From JACCTH01 sp963761985 (lineage in GTDB: Bacteria > Actinomycetota > Acidimicrobiia > Spongiisociales > ZC4RG35), in assembly GCA_963761985.1 (NCBI GenBank), contig CAVXIT010000007.1, forward strand, positions 62,001 through 126,000: DNA of 64,000 nucleotides, written 5' to 3'. A program made the position numbers and the translations under genes. Below, in pieces: positions 49,099-57,770 of the stretch. The stretch's first letter is position 1; each line of letters begins with the position of its first letter. The notes under the pieces were generated by a model. It saw only the letters and a list, made by a program, of their open reading frames with translations, ran no database searches and was not told where the DNA came from.

Positions 49099-50238
49099 AT
49101 GACGATCTACGACAACGAGGATCTAGAGGCGATCCGCCAGCAAACCCGGCGCTTTGTCGAGGAGAAAGTCATCCCGGAAGCGGACAAATGGGAGGAAGCG
49201 GGGCGAGTCCCTCGTGAGATCCTCGAGGAGATGGCCAAGATCGGCTTCTTCGGTCTGCGGGTCCCAGAGGAGTACGGGGGAGTCGGTTTCGGACCCCTCG
49301 CCACCGTCGCCTATGCCGAGGAGCTCGGGCGTTCGACCTACGGAGGCTTCGCCATCACCGCCCTGGTCCACACCGAGCTCGCCATGCCGTATCTCTTGAA
49401 CTTCGGCTCGGAAGAGCAGAAGCAGCGCTGGCTCCCGGCCATGGTCAACGGCGAGATCATCACCGCCATCGCGGTCACCGAGCCCGACGCCGGTTCGGAC
49501 GTCGCCAACATTCGCACGAAGGCGGTGCGCGACGGTGACGGCTGGCGGATCAACGGCTCCAAACTCTTCATCACCAATGGGGGGATCGCCGACTTGGTGT
49601 TCGTCGCGGTCAAGACCAATCCCGAAGCGAAAGGGTCGAGGGGCATATCGATTCTCGCCGTTCCCAAGGACGCCGAGGGATTCAGTGTGAGCCGAGCGCT
49701 CTCGAAGATGGGATGGCACTCCTCGGACACAGCCGAGCTCTCATTCGACGATTGCTGGGTCCCTGCCGACCACCTCATCGGCGACGAGAACCGCGGCTTC
49801 TACTACATCATGACCAACTTTCAGAACGAGCGGCTCGCCATCGCCGCGCAGGCAATCGGCGAGGCGACGAGAGCGATTGAGCTCACGCTCGAATACACAA
49901 AACAGCGCAAAGCGTTCGGCAAACCGCTTTTCGACAAGCAGGCCATTCGTCAGCGCCTGGCTATGGCCTCCACCAAGGTCGAGGCTGCCCGGCTCCTGGT
50001 CTATCACGCGGCATGGTTGATGGAGCAGGGCGAAGATGCCGTGAAGGAAGTGTCGATGGTGAAGGCGCTAGTGGGCGAGCTCGTCAACAACGTGCTCTAC
50101 GAATGCGTCCAATTCCACGGGGGCATGGGATACATCGCTGAGACCGCGGTGGAACGCCTCTATCGCGACGTCCGCATCCACTCCATCGGCGGTGGTGCCA
50201 CCGAGGTGATGCTCGACGAGGTCGCCAAGCGCCTCTAG
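49099..50238 (+). CDS. Acyl-CoA dehydrogenase
   Basis: 379 aa, standard length. Blocks: GFFGLRVPEEYGGVGFGPLA (about 50-69), AIAVTEPDAGSDVANIRTKA (about 119-138), INGSKLFITNGGIADLVFVA and the C-terminal FAD region GGMGYIAETAVERLYRDVRI. The residue matching the short/medium-chain catalytic Glu is not Glu here (IHSIGGGATE); instead Glu in FQNERLAIAAQAIG (about 250) matches the position used by isovaleryl- and long-chain-type enzymes. It oxidises acyl-CoA to enoyl-CoA, passing electrons to ETF. Monocistronic by layout; convergent with the ABC permease gene with a 4-bp overlap. Confidence 0.92.
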   Translation: MTIYDNEDLEAIRQQTRRFVEEKVIPEADKWEEAGRVPREILEEMAKIGFFGLRVPEEYGGVGFGPLATVAYAEELGRSTYGGFAITALVHTELAMPYLLNFGSEEQKQRWLPAMVNGEIITAIAVTEPDAGSDVANIRTKAVRDGDGWRINGSKLFITNGGIADLVFVAVKTNPEAKGSRGISILAVPKDAEGFSVSRALSKMGWHSSDTAELSFDDCWVPADHLIGDENRGFYYIMTNFQNERLAIAAQAIGEATRAIELTLEYTKQRKAFGKPLFDKQAIRQRLAMASTKVEAARLLVYHAAWLMEQGEDAVKEVSMVKALVGELVNNVLYECVQFHGGMGYIAETAVERLYRDVRIHSIGGGATEVMLDEVAKRL

Positions 50239-51089
50239 CGGATCCACTGCGTCGACTCGAGGCGAGCCGCCTCGACAGCCGATCCGGACTGACGCCTCGA
50301 CATGCGTCGGAGAACCCTTGGCGCGATTGCCATACCGATGATCGCCCAGCCGGCGAGGACAGCCACCGTCTGCAGGGTGCGCCAGGACCCGCCGATCTCC
50401 AACGCGGCCGCCGCTTCCGGTAGGAACGCCGAGCGCATACCGAGCCCCAGCCAATACATCGGAAAGACCTGGGCAACCCCCTCCAGCCAATCCCACAGAT
50501 CTTGGATTGGATAGAAGATTCCCGATATGCCGAGGAGCACCAGGATCGGCAGCATTCCCCAGGTGCCGACCTTCTGCACGCCCGGAACAGTCGCCCCGAT
50601 GACGATCCCGATCGGCAGGGTCGCAAGCAGACCGAGCACGACAACCCAGGCGAACGTGAGCCAGCCGTTGAGACCGTTGTACATGAAGTTGTCAAACAAG
50701 AAAGAAGCGGGGATCAGAATCACGGCGAGCGAGGGGAGCAAGCCAAGTGTGTTTCCGAAGATATGGGCCGACATGTATCCGACAATTCCGTACGGTGCCG
50801 CCTTCGATCTCAGCACGGTTCCGTCCTCACGCTCCATTGCCAATGAATACGCGGGTCCGACGACTAGGCCGAAGGCGATCATGGCCCCCAGGAGGCTCGG
50901 CATGGCCAAGGTCGGGTAGGACAGAGTGGTCCCTTCCACTTCGGTGTTTCGACGGAGGAATAGGTAGCCCAGAGTTGCCAGAGCCATGAACAGGAAGAAA
51001 CCCTGGTCCTGGGGACTCTTGAGGCTCAGGACGAATTCCGTCCAGCCTCGCTTGAGGCCGTTGCGAACCGCGTGCAGACGGGGATTCAT
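50235..51089 (-). CDS. ABC-2 type transporter permease
   Basis: 284 aa with six hydrophobic segments, from about residues 30-50 to 240-260. LAMEREDGTVLRSKAAP (about 84-100) between helices 2 and 3 and GISGIFYPIQDLWDWLEGVA (about 188-207) before the last pair are typical of ABC-2 export permeases (DrrB type). It pairs with the ATPase encoded just upstream (ATGA overlap). Substrate unknown; relatives export drugs, lipids or polysaccharides. Confidence 0.83.
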   Translation of the reverse strand: MNPRLHAVRNGLKRGWTEFVLSLKSPQDQGFFLFMALATLGYLFLRRNTEVEGTTLSYPTLAMPSLLGAMIAFGLVVGPAYSLAMEREDGTVLRSKAAPYGIVGYMSAHIFGNTLGLLPSLAVILIPASFLFDNFMYNGLNGWLTFAWVVVLGLLATLPIGIVIGATVPGVQKVGTWGMLPILVLLGISGIFYPIQDLWDWLEGVAQVFPMYWLGLGMRSAFLPEAAAALEIGGSWRTLQTVAVLAGWAIIGMAIAPRVLRRMSRRQSGSAVEAARLESTQWIR

Positions 51090-52003
51090 TTCTCGACCTC
51101 CTCAAATCCGGTCGTACTCGCTTCACCAGCTACTTCGAATTGCTGGACCATCGCTAGATAGGTGTCTTCGAGAGTCGCCCGTCTTACCTCGAGTTCTTCG
51201 ACAGCATCGCCATGTTCGTTCAACAGCGACCGGACGAAACGCGTTGCGTCCGGCGTGGTTTCGACATGGCGCTCACCGTCGAGCCGCCAACGGACCTCGG
51301 AATCGCGTGTAACCCTTCGCGCCAGGTCCTCGACAGAGCCGTCCGCCACGATGCGACCGCCGGCGAGGATCAAGATGCGATCGGCGAGCTTGTCGGCCTC
51401 GTCCAAATCGTGGGTGGTCAAGAGAATCGTCGTGTCCTCGAGCTGGGAGAGCTGAAGAACGAGCCCGTGAAAGTCGCGTTTGGCCTGCGGGTCGAATCCG
51501 GCGGTGGGCTCGTCGAGAAATAGAAGCTCGGGTCTTCCGACGATCCCGATGGCGACGTCGAGTCGACGTCGCTGCCCACCAGACAGCGTGCGGATCTTCT
51601 GGTGAGCCTGTCCCTCGAGACCGATCATGGAAATCAGCTCCTCAGGCGGATAGGGGCGACGCCGTTCAGGTGTCGAGTAAGGCTCGTAGTAACGGCCGAG
51701 ATGCTCGAGCAAACCGAGCGGCGTCCAGCGGGCGTGGTCACGCCACGATTGCAGCACCACCCCCACTCGGGCTCGCCAATCCTCGGGGGCATTTTGCGGA
51801 TTCGTGCCGAGCACCTCGACCCGACCGGCCGAAGGAGATCGAAACCCTTCCAGGATCTCAATCGTGGTGGTCTTACCCGCGCCATTGGGACCCAGCAACG
51901 TCACGACCTCGCCTTTGCGCACCTCGAAGTCGACGCCGTTGAGTACATCGACGTCGCCGTAGCGCATCCGCAAGCCTTCGACTTCGATGACAGGCTGGTC
52001 CAT
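51086..52003 (-). CDS. ABC transporter ATP-binding protein (DrrA-like)
   Basis: 305 aa. Walker A LLGPNGAGKTTTIEIL (about 36-51), signature LSGGQRRRLDVAIGIVG (about 138-154), Walker B PELLFLDEPTAGFDP (about 156-170), switch LTTHDLDEADKLADRI (about 189-204), then a C-terminal regulatory extension of about 80 residues as in DrrA/CcmA-type exporters. Forms an exporter with the downstream permease. Start ATG at 52003; DUF983 gene is 14 bp upstream on the same strand. Confidence 0.9.
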   Translation of the reverse strand: MDQPVIEVEGLRMRYGDVDVLNGVDFEVRKGEVVTLLGPNGAGKTTTIEILEGFRSPSAGRVEVLGTNPQNAPEDWRARVGVVLQSWRDHARWTPLGLLEHLGRYYEPYSTPERRRPYPPEELISMIGLEGQAHQKIRTLSGGQRRRLDVAIGIVGRPELLFLDEPTAGFDPQAKRDFHGLVLQLSQLEDTTILLTTHDLDEADKLADRILILAGGRIVADGSVEDLARRVTRDSEVRWRLDGERHVETTPDATRFVRSLLNEHGDAVEELEVRRATLEDTYLAMVQQFEVAGEASTTGFEEVEK

Positions 52004-52017
52004 GGGCCCGGTGCACT

Positions 52018-52419
52018 TTACGAAGCCGTTAGTCGGGACTGAGCGCGGCGGATCTCCTCATCTTCGAGCGGGTGGACGTAGAGGTCATAAGCCATCCAAA
52101 ACGACCGTGCCCAGGGGTAGAAGAACAGCGGAACCAGACCGGTGAACGAGACGACGACAATCGTGAGCCACGTCCAAGGGACATCGGGCCAGGTCAAGGC
52201 GAGAAAGAGGCCGAAGGACACAAACATCGCCAAGATGGCCAGGATCGTGTTGAAGATCACCGCGCCCACCCAGTAGCCCGGCTCACGTTCGAAACGATGC
52301 CCGCAGCGGGAGCAGAAATCAGTTAGCGCCCACCAGCGGAAGATTCCTCCTTGTCCGCAATGGGGGCATTGGCGGCGGAAGCCGCGGGCCAACTGAACAG
52401 TCAGCTTCGGCCGGGTCAT
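52018..52419 (-). CDS. DUF983 family membrane protein
   Basis: 133 aa from the ATG at 52419 (the frame is open much further upstream but that is antisense to pdxH). An N-terminal zinc ribbon QCPHCGQGGIFRWW ... FCSRCGHRFEREPGYWVGA, two hydrophobic helices (about 54-80 and 86-106), and a short cytoplasmic tail. The CPxCGxG...CxxCG plus YW-x-GA pattern is DUF983. Function unknown. It may form one transcription unit with the ABC exporter. Confidence 0.78.
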   Translation of the reverse strand: MTRPKLTVQLARGFRRQCPHCGQGGIFRWWALTDFCSRCGHRFEREPGYWVGAVIFNTILAILAMFVSFGLFLALTWPDVPWTWLTIVVVSFTGLVPLFFYPWARSFWMAYDLYVHPLEDEEIRRAQSRLTAS

Positions 52420-52447
52420 GTCACTCAGGCTAAGTACCGTGCTGGGC

Positions 52448-53077
52448 ATGAGGCCGCCCCGAATCGAGTACGAGAGCGCCCCGCTCGATCTGATCGACCT
52501 TGACCCCGACCCTTTCGCGCAGTTCTCCCGCTGGCTCGACGACGCTTTCGCCGCCGAAGTGCCCGAACCGGAGGCCTTCGTCCTCTCGACAGTCAGTGCA
52601 GGCGGCAGTCCTTCCTCGCGCACCGTTCTCCTGAAGCAATTCGATCAGGACGGCATCGTCTTCTACTCGAACTACCGCAGCAACAAAGCGGTCGAGCTCA
52701 GCGGCGAGCCGCGAGTGGCCGCTTTGTTCCTGTGGCTGCCAATCCACCGCCAGGTACGGGTCGAGGGCCGCGCCGAAAAGGTCGAGGCAGAACTCTCCGA
52801 TGCATACTTTGCCAGTCGCCCTCCCGAGGCCCGGCTGGCCTCGGCCGCTTCCCCCCAAAGCCAGGTGGTCGTCAGTCGGGAGGAGCTCGATGGAATGCTT
52901 GACCTACTAACCCGCCAGTATCCCGACGGCAATGTTCCCCGCCCCGCCCATTGGGGCGGCTACCGCATCCGGCCCACGCTGTTCGAGTTCTGGCAGGGGA
53001 GGCGGGCACGATTTCACGACCGTTTCCGCTATCGACTCGACAAAGAGCGCTGGCTGATCGACCGGTTGGCGCCGTGA
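52448..53077 (+). CDS. pdxH: Pyridoxamine 5'-phosphate oxidase
   Basis: 209 aa from the ATG at 52448 (the frame is open to 52418, inside the divergent DUF983 gene). FMN/PLP-binding blocks: DPFAQFSRWLDDAFAAEVPE, SSRTVLLKQFDQDGIVFYSN (about 57-76), SNKAVELSGEPRVAALFLW, IHRQVRVEGRAEKV, and the C-terminal RIRPTLFEFWQGRRARFHDR. It oxidises PNP/PMP to PLP with FMN and O2. Its stop overlaps the next gene start (GTGA). Confidence 0.93.
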   Translation: MRPPRIEYESAPLDLIDLDPDPFAQFSRWLDDAFAAEVPEPEAFVLSTVSAGGSPSSRTVLLKQFDQDGIVFYSNYRSNKAVELSGEPRVAALFLWLPIHRQVRVEGRAEKVEAELSDAYFASRPPEARLASAASPQSQVVVSREELDGMLDLLTRQYPDGNVPRPAHWGGYRIRPTLFEFWQGRRARFHDRFRYRLDKERWLIDRLAP

Positions 53078-53807
53078 AGCTGGATGTCGTCGGTTCCTCG
53101 GGCACCTATCCCACCCGTGGCCGCCCCGCCGCGGGCTATCTGATCTCTCAGGGCGAAACCCGGATCTGGTGCGACACCGGGCCTGGAACTTTCGTCACAT
53201 TGCCACTCGAGGTCGATCTCGTGAGCGCGATCGTGATCTCGCATGAACATCCCGATCACTGGCTCGATCTGGTCACCGCCTATCACGCGATTTGCTACGG
53301 GCCGAACCCACGACAGGGGATTCCGGTCTTCGCTCCCCAGGCAACAATCGATCACATGCTGAAGATCGGCGGTGAAGACGAATTCCAAGGAACCTTCGAC
53401 TTCAAAGCGGTGGCTGGAGGCGACTCGATCGCAGTCGGCGGGATCGACATCACTTTTGCCTGGTCGGATCACTCGGTCCCACCGTCGCCTCGCGCTGGGA
53501 AGCCAACGGTCGGGTCCTCGCCTACAGCGCTGACACCGGCCCCGGCGGTGACTGGGAGAAAGTCGCCTCAGAAGCTGACCTTTTTCTCTGCGAGGCGAGC
53601 TATCAGGGCGACATCGCCGACTATGCGTATCAGCACCATCTCACCGCTTCCCTCGCCGGATCGATCGCCCGCCGCCAGGGGGTGAAGAAGCTGATGCTCA
53701 CTCACATCCCCCCACATCTCGATCCGACGCTTTCCATCAATGAAGCCGAGACTTCCTTCGATCGACCGGTGGAGCTTGCCGTCCCCGGGCTGAGCCGGAA
53801 GATCTAG
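53074..53807 (+). CDS. Rv1339-like MBL-fold cyclic nucleotide phosphodiesterase (one frameshift as sequenced)
   Basis: About 244 aa. First frame: LDVVGSSGTYPTRGRPAAGY, IWCDTGPGTF, VISHEHPDHWLDLVTAYHAI with HxHxDH (about 52-57). Near 53480 one C is missing from a CCC run; the next frame resumes TVASRWEANGRVLAYSADTG, LFLCEASYQGDI and LTHIPPHLDP, giving the remaining metal ligands. It resembles Rv1339, described as an atypical class II cAMP phosphodiesterase. Gene order Rv1339-rph-rdgB is the same as in mycobacteria, which supports the assignment. GTG start overlaps the pdxH stop. Confidence 0.85.
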
Positions 53808-53812
53808 CGCGC

Positions 53813-54517
53813 ATGCCCCGGGCCCGGCCGTTCGACGAGATCCGTCCCCTGCGGATGCATCTGGGGTTCACCGACATGACCCCGGGGTCGGTGCTGATCG
53901 AGATGGGCCGCACCCGGGTCCTTTGCACCGCAGTCATCGAGCTCGAGGTCCCGCGCTGGATGCGCGACAGCGGCAAAGGCTGGGTGACCGCCGAGTACGG
54001 GATGCTGCCCGGATCATCATCGGAAAGGATCGGGCGCGACCAGTACCAGAAAGGTCGCGCGCTCGAAATCTCCCGCCTGATCGGGCGAGCTTTGCGCTCT
54101 GTCGTCGACTCAACGGCGATGGGGGAGTTGATGGTGCGAGTCGATTGCGATGTCATCCAGGCTGACGGCGGCACTCGCACGGCTGCGATCACGGGCGCCT
54201 GGGTCGCTCTGCACCAGGCTTTCAGCGAGGCAATCGCCAAGGGTCGACTGGCCAGGAATCCGATCGTCGATCAAGTTGCCGCCATCTCGGTCGGGCTGGT
54301 CGAGGGGGAACTGTTGCTCGACCTCGAATACGAGGATGACGCCCGCGCCGAGGTCGATTTCAACGTGGTGATGTCGGGCCGGGGACTCCTCGTCGAAGTC
54401 CAGGGTTCCGCCGAAGGCGCCCCCTACACCCGGGAGGACCTGGACCGCATCCTCGATCTCTCCACTCTCGGAATCAACGTTTTGCTCGATGCCCAAAAAC
54501 AGGCGGTTGCCGAATAG
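53813..54517 (+). CDS. rph: Ribonuclease PH
   Basis: 234 aa. Motifs: RPFDEIRPLRMHLGFTDMTP (about 5-24), GSVLIEMGRTRVLCTAVIE, GWVTAEYGMLPGSS (about 58-71), QYQKGRALEISRLIGRALRS (about 80-99), DCDVIQADGGTRTAAITGAW (about 112-131), GEGxL-type VGLVEGELLLDLEYEDDARA. A phosphorolytic 3' to 5' exoribonuclease that trims tRNA precursors. It lies 5 bp after the MBL-fold gene and 26 bp before rdgB. Confidence 0.95.
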   Translation: MPRARPFDEIRPLRMHLGFTDMTPGSVLIEMGRTRVLCTAVIELEVPRWMRDSGKGWVTAEYGMLPGSSSERIGRDQYQKGRALEISRLIGRALRSVVDSTAMGELMVRVDCDVIQADGGTRTAAITGAWVALHQAFSEAIAKGRLARNPIVDQVAAISVGLVEGELLLDLEYEDDARAEVDFNVVMSGRGLLVEVQGSAEGAPYTREDLDRILDLSTLGINVLLDAQKQAVAE

Positions 54518-54543
54518 GGATCGACCGGTGATCGAGCGGCCAA

Positions 54544-55111
54544 ATGATCGACCAGCTGGTCGTCGCTTCCAAGAACCCCGACAAGATCGCCGAGATCGAA
54601 GCGGTGCTCATTGCCGCCGGAGCGGTTGCCGAGATCGTGCGTGGGCTCGACTGGCCCGACGTCGAGGAGACCGAGGACACTCTCGAAGGCAATGCGCGCC
54701 TGAAGGCACAAGCGGTCTACGACGCGACCGGCCTGCCGGCCTTGGCCGACGACACCGGTCTTTTCGTCGACGCCCTCGGCGGTCTGCCCGGAGTCAACAC
54801 CGCTCGTTACGCCGGTCCCCAGGCGAGCTATTCCGACAACGTCGCCCTCCTGCTCCAGACTTTGGGAGACCGGGAGGACCGTCAAGCAGTCTTTCGCACG
54901 GTGGTCGTAGTAGTCGGAGCGGGCGACAGCCTGATCGCCAGCGGCGAGCTCAAAGGCCAGATTGCGTTCGCACCGAGAGGCGCCAACGGCTTTGGCTACG
55001 ACCCGATCTTCGAAGTCGACGGCCGCACCCTCGCCGAGATGTCCGAACGACGAGAAAAACGAGATGTCGCATCGCGCCCGGGCCATCCGGGCGCTGGCTG
55101 AGCTGCTTTAG
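54544..55111 (+). CDS. rdgB: RdgB/HAM1 dITP/XTP pyrophosphatase (C-terminal frameshift as sequenced)
   Basis: About 188 aa. LVVASKNPDKIAEIEAVL (substrate loop, residues 5-22), ETEDTLEGNARLKAQAV, LPALADDTGLFVDALGG (about 61-77), VNTARYAG, PRGANGFGYDPIFEVDGRTL (about 144-163). As read the frame ends at 55101 in unrelated residues; dropping one C near 55049 gives EKNEMSHRARAIRALAELL and a stop at 55109-55111, the normal C-terminus with the conserved SHR. The enzyme hydrolyses non-canonical purine triphosphates. Confidence 0.92.
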
Positions 55112-55232
55112 CCCTCACCCAAGAAGGCCTGCAGGCCGACCGGCAGCGTGAGCTGCTCGGTGCCCTGCAAAAGGAACGAAGCGAGTGGGACCTCAAGACC
55201 GAGCCGGATCGTGTTCGAACTGGAGGACGGGA

Positions 55233-56159
55233 TCAGCCTTTGACGGCACCCTGGGTAAGCCCCGAGACGATGTACCGCTGGAGGAACTGGAACAGGAGAA
55301 TGACAGGGATTCCGGCGATCATCGCCCCGGCCGCAAATGGACCCCATCGGAGATTGAATTGGTCGTTCAGATACCGGTACAGGCCCACCGCCAGGGTGAA
55401 CTTGTCGGGATCGCCTTGTCCGAGCACCGCGGAGGCGAGAACGAAGTCATTGATCAAGAAAATGAACGACAACAAGAAAACGACCGCCAGGATCGGAACC
55501 ACAAGCGGGAAGATGATGCGGAAGAAGATCTGCGAATGGCTGGCCCCGTCAATTCGGGCCGATTCATCAAGGTCGACCGGGATGGTGTCAAAGAATCCCT
55601 TCATCAGCCAGGTGTTGACGCCCATGGCGCCGCCCAGGTAAATCAAGATCAGGCCCGCCTGGGTGCCTAGGCCAATGGCGGGGAACACATCTTTGATGTT
55701 GGCCATGATGAGGAAGATGGCCACAAAGGCCAAGGTCTGCGGGAACATCTGGATGAGCAGCACGGATAGCAGGCCGGTTCGGCGGCCCTTGAACCTCATC
55801 CGGGAGAAGGCGTAGGCGGCGAAGGCCGAGAGCAGGGTGTTTGCGAGTGATGCGATCCCAGCGATTACGACGGTGTTGCGAAACCACGAGAGGTAGGGGA
55901 CGCCCCCGCCCAGCAGTTCCTCATAGTTCTCCCACGACAGACGCGCCGGGTATCAGGCGTTGGGAAACCAAGGTGCCGGTGGGATTGAAGGATGCAGAAA
56001 GGATCCACAGCACGGGAAAGACGGCGAAGGCGAGTGCCAGCCAGGCAACCAGATGGCGCCAACCCATGGCCCGAAGCCAACGTCCATGACTCGGCCCGAA
56101 CCACCCACAACCATCCCACTGCTCCCCCGGGCGTTGACCGCCGATCCGACCGCCATCAC
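55233..56159 (-). CDS. malG: Maltodextrin ABC transporter permease MalG (frameshifts as sequenced)
   Basis: The start (ATG 56156 or GTG 56159) overlaps the malF stop. Frame one gives a short leader to about 56080; a second frame gives MGWRHLVAWLALAFAVFPVL and SASFNPTGTL; near 55935 a third resumes LSWENYEELL, SLANTLLSAFAAYAFSRMRF, then FPQTLAFVAIFLIM, and EAA-loop-like DESARIDGASHSQIFFRIIF before NDFVLAS and TLAVGLYRYLN. The order and EAA motif identify the MalG inner-membrane subunit. Two single-base indels explain the breaks. It forms the channel with MalF. Confidence 0.83.
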
Positions 56160-57764
56160 ATCACCCCCTCTAATGCTCGGGTCCTTCGGAAGGAGAGTGC
56201 GGAAATGGTTGCGACCAGGACGAAGATGATGATCGCGATCGCAGAGGCGAAACCAAAGTCAGAACCCCGACCCGACTCGAAAGCCAGGCGATAGGTGTAA
56301 CTGATGAGGATGTCCGTATGTCCTGCCGGAGTCTGCGCGCCCTCGATCGGAGGGCCACCACCGTTCAACAGATAGATGATGTTGAAGTTGTTGAAGTTGA
56401 ATGCGAAAGGAGGCGATCAGGAACGGGCCGAGCGATACGAGTAACAGCGGGAAGGTGATCCGGCGAAAGGCCTGGCGGGGACTGGCGCCGTCCACATAGG
56501 AGGCCTCCTTCAATTCTTCGGGAATGGCTTGCAGAGCCCCGGTGGAGATCAAGAACATATAGGGGAAGCCCAGCCAAAGATTGACGATCAAGATCGAGAT
56601 CTTGGCCAAGGTTGGGTCACGCAGCCAGGGGATGTTTGCCCCCAGCATCTGGTTAATGATCCCAAAATCCTGGTTGAACATGCCCGCCCAAATGAGTGCG
56701 GTCATGAAGCTGGGCAGCGCATAGGGCAGGATCATCAACGATCGGTAGATCCGGCGACCTCGCATGGCGGGATGGTGCAGGGCCAGCGCCAACCCAAGCC
56801 CGACCGCAAAGGTGGTCACAACCGAGAGGACCGCGAAGACAATGTTCCAGACGAAGACCCGGGCAAACGGGCCCCGGATGGCCTCAGAGGTGAAGATCCG
56901 GATGAAGTTGGAGAAGCCCACCACCGTGCGCCAGCCGGGTTGCAGGGTTTCACCGGTTTCCGACGTGAAACGTCCTTCCTCCTGCCGATACGTCACGCCG
57001 CTCTCGTTGTCGGTGAGCACGCCGGTATCCGCGTTATACGTGAACAGTCGGCCATAGACCGCGGCGCTGGTCAGCGTCACGGCCTTGATCGCACCACCTT
57101 CAGTAGGTACCTCGAACTCATCCTCGATCTCGGCTTGCCGGTCGGCGATCTGTCGGATGTTCAGCCGGGTAAACCCGTCGACCGCCTGCACATCGCCGGA
57201 TTCGTCAGTGGTGATCCGGTCATCGGTTAGGGGTTCGAGCCCCTCGGAGGTGCCCAGTAACCGAGTTCCGCTTTCGTCGGTCAGCAAGAACGCCAGTTCA
57301 CCGGAGCCTTCATCACTGCCCAGGATCGTCAGCTGGTACCGGGTGCTTTCCGGAACATTGGACGAGCGGGAAACTACCTGGCCGAGGGCTTGATCAAAGG
57401 TGAGGCGATTAGCAGTCGAGAAGTTGGTGAAGGCGGTATATCCCGAATAGACGACGGGATAGACCTGGAAGACGATGGCGAAGATGGTGCCCGGGATCAA
57501 GTACTTGGCGGGGATCGCCCTTCGGCTGAGATATGCAACATCGAGAGCAACGGTGGCAACGATCACTGTGACGATGCCCGGCCAGAAATTCTGGCGAAAC
57601 ATCACCGGCAGGCTGGCGATCGCAAATGCGTTGATGACGCCGAGGAACACCAACTTGGCGATCAATGGCCATATCGATGATGAGCGCCGGGGAAGCATTC
57701 TTCCCCGGCGCTCATCATTCGATTCGGGCTCTTCGATAGAGCTGTTGTGCCCGAGCTCGCTCAT
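56156..57764 (-). CDS. malF: Maltodextrin ABC transporter permease MalF (one frameshift as sequenced)
   Basis: About 535 aa. Three early membrane segments (about 32-120), a large extracytoplasmic insertion of about 170 residues (SSNVPESTRYQLTIL to ETLQPGW) comparable to the P2 loop of E. coli MalF, then the permease core RRIYRSLMILPYALPSFMTA, EAA loop EELKEASYVDGASPRQAFRR. Near 56406 one extra T in TTTCGC breaks the frame; the next frame resumes FNFNNFNIIYLLNGGG and ends ALSFRRTRALEGVM. It holds the maltose site in known transporters. malE lies 6 bp upstream. Confidence 0.87.
57679..57716. other. Perfect 17-bp hairpin early in malF
   Basis: GATGAGCGCCGGGGAAG (57679-57695) and CTTCCCCGGCGCTCATC (57700-57716) are exactly complementary around a 4-nt loop CATT; two further A-T pairs extend the stem. 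It falls in malF codons about 17-29, just downstream of malE. Confidence 0.85.
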
Positions 57765-57770
57765 TTCGGC

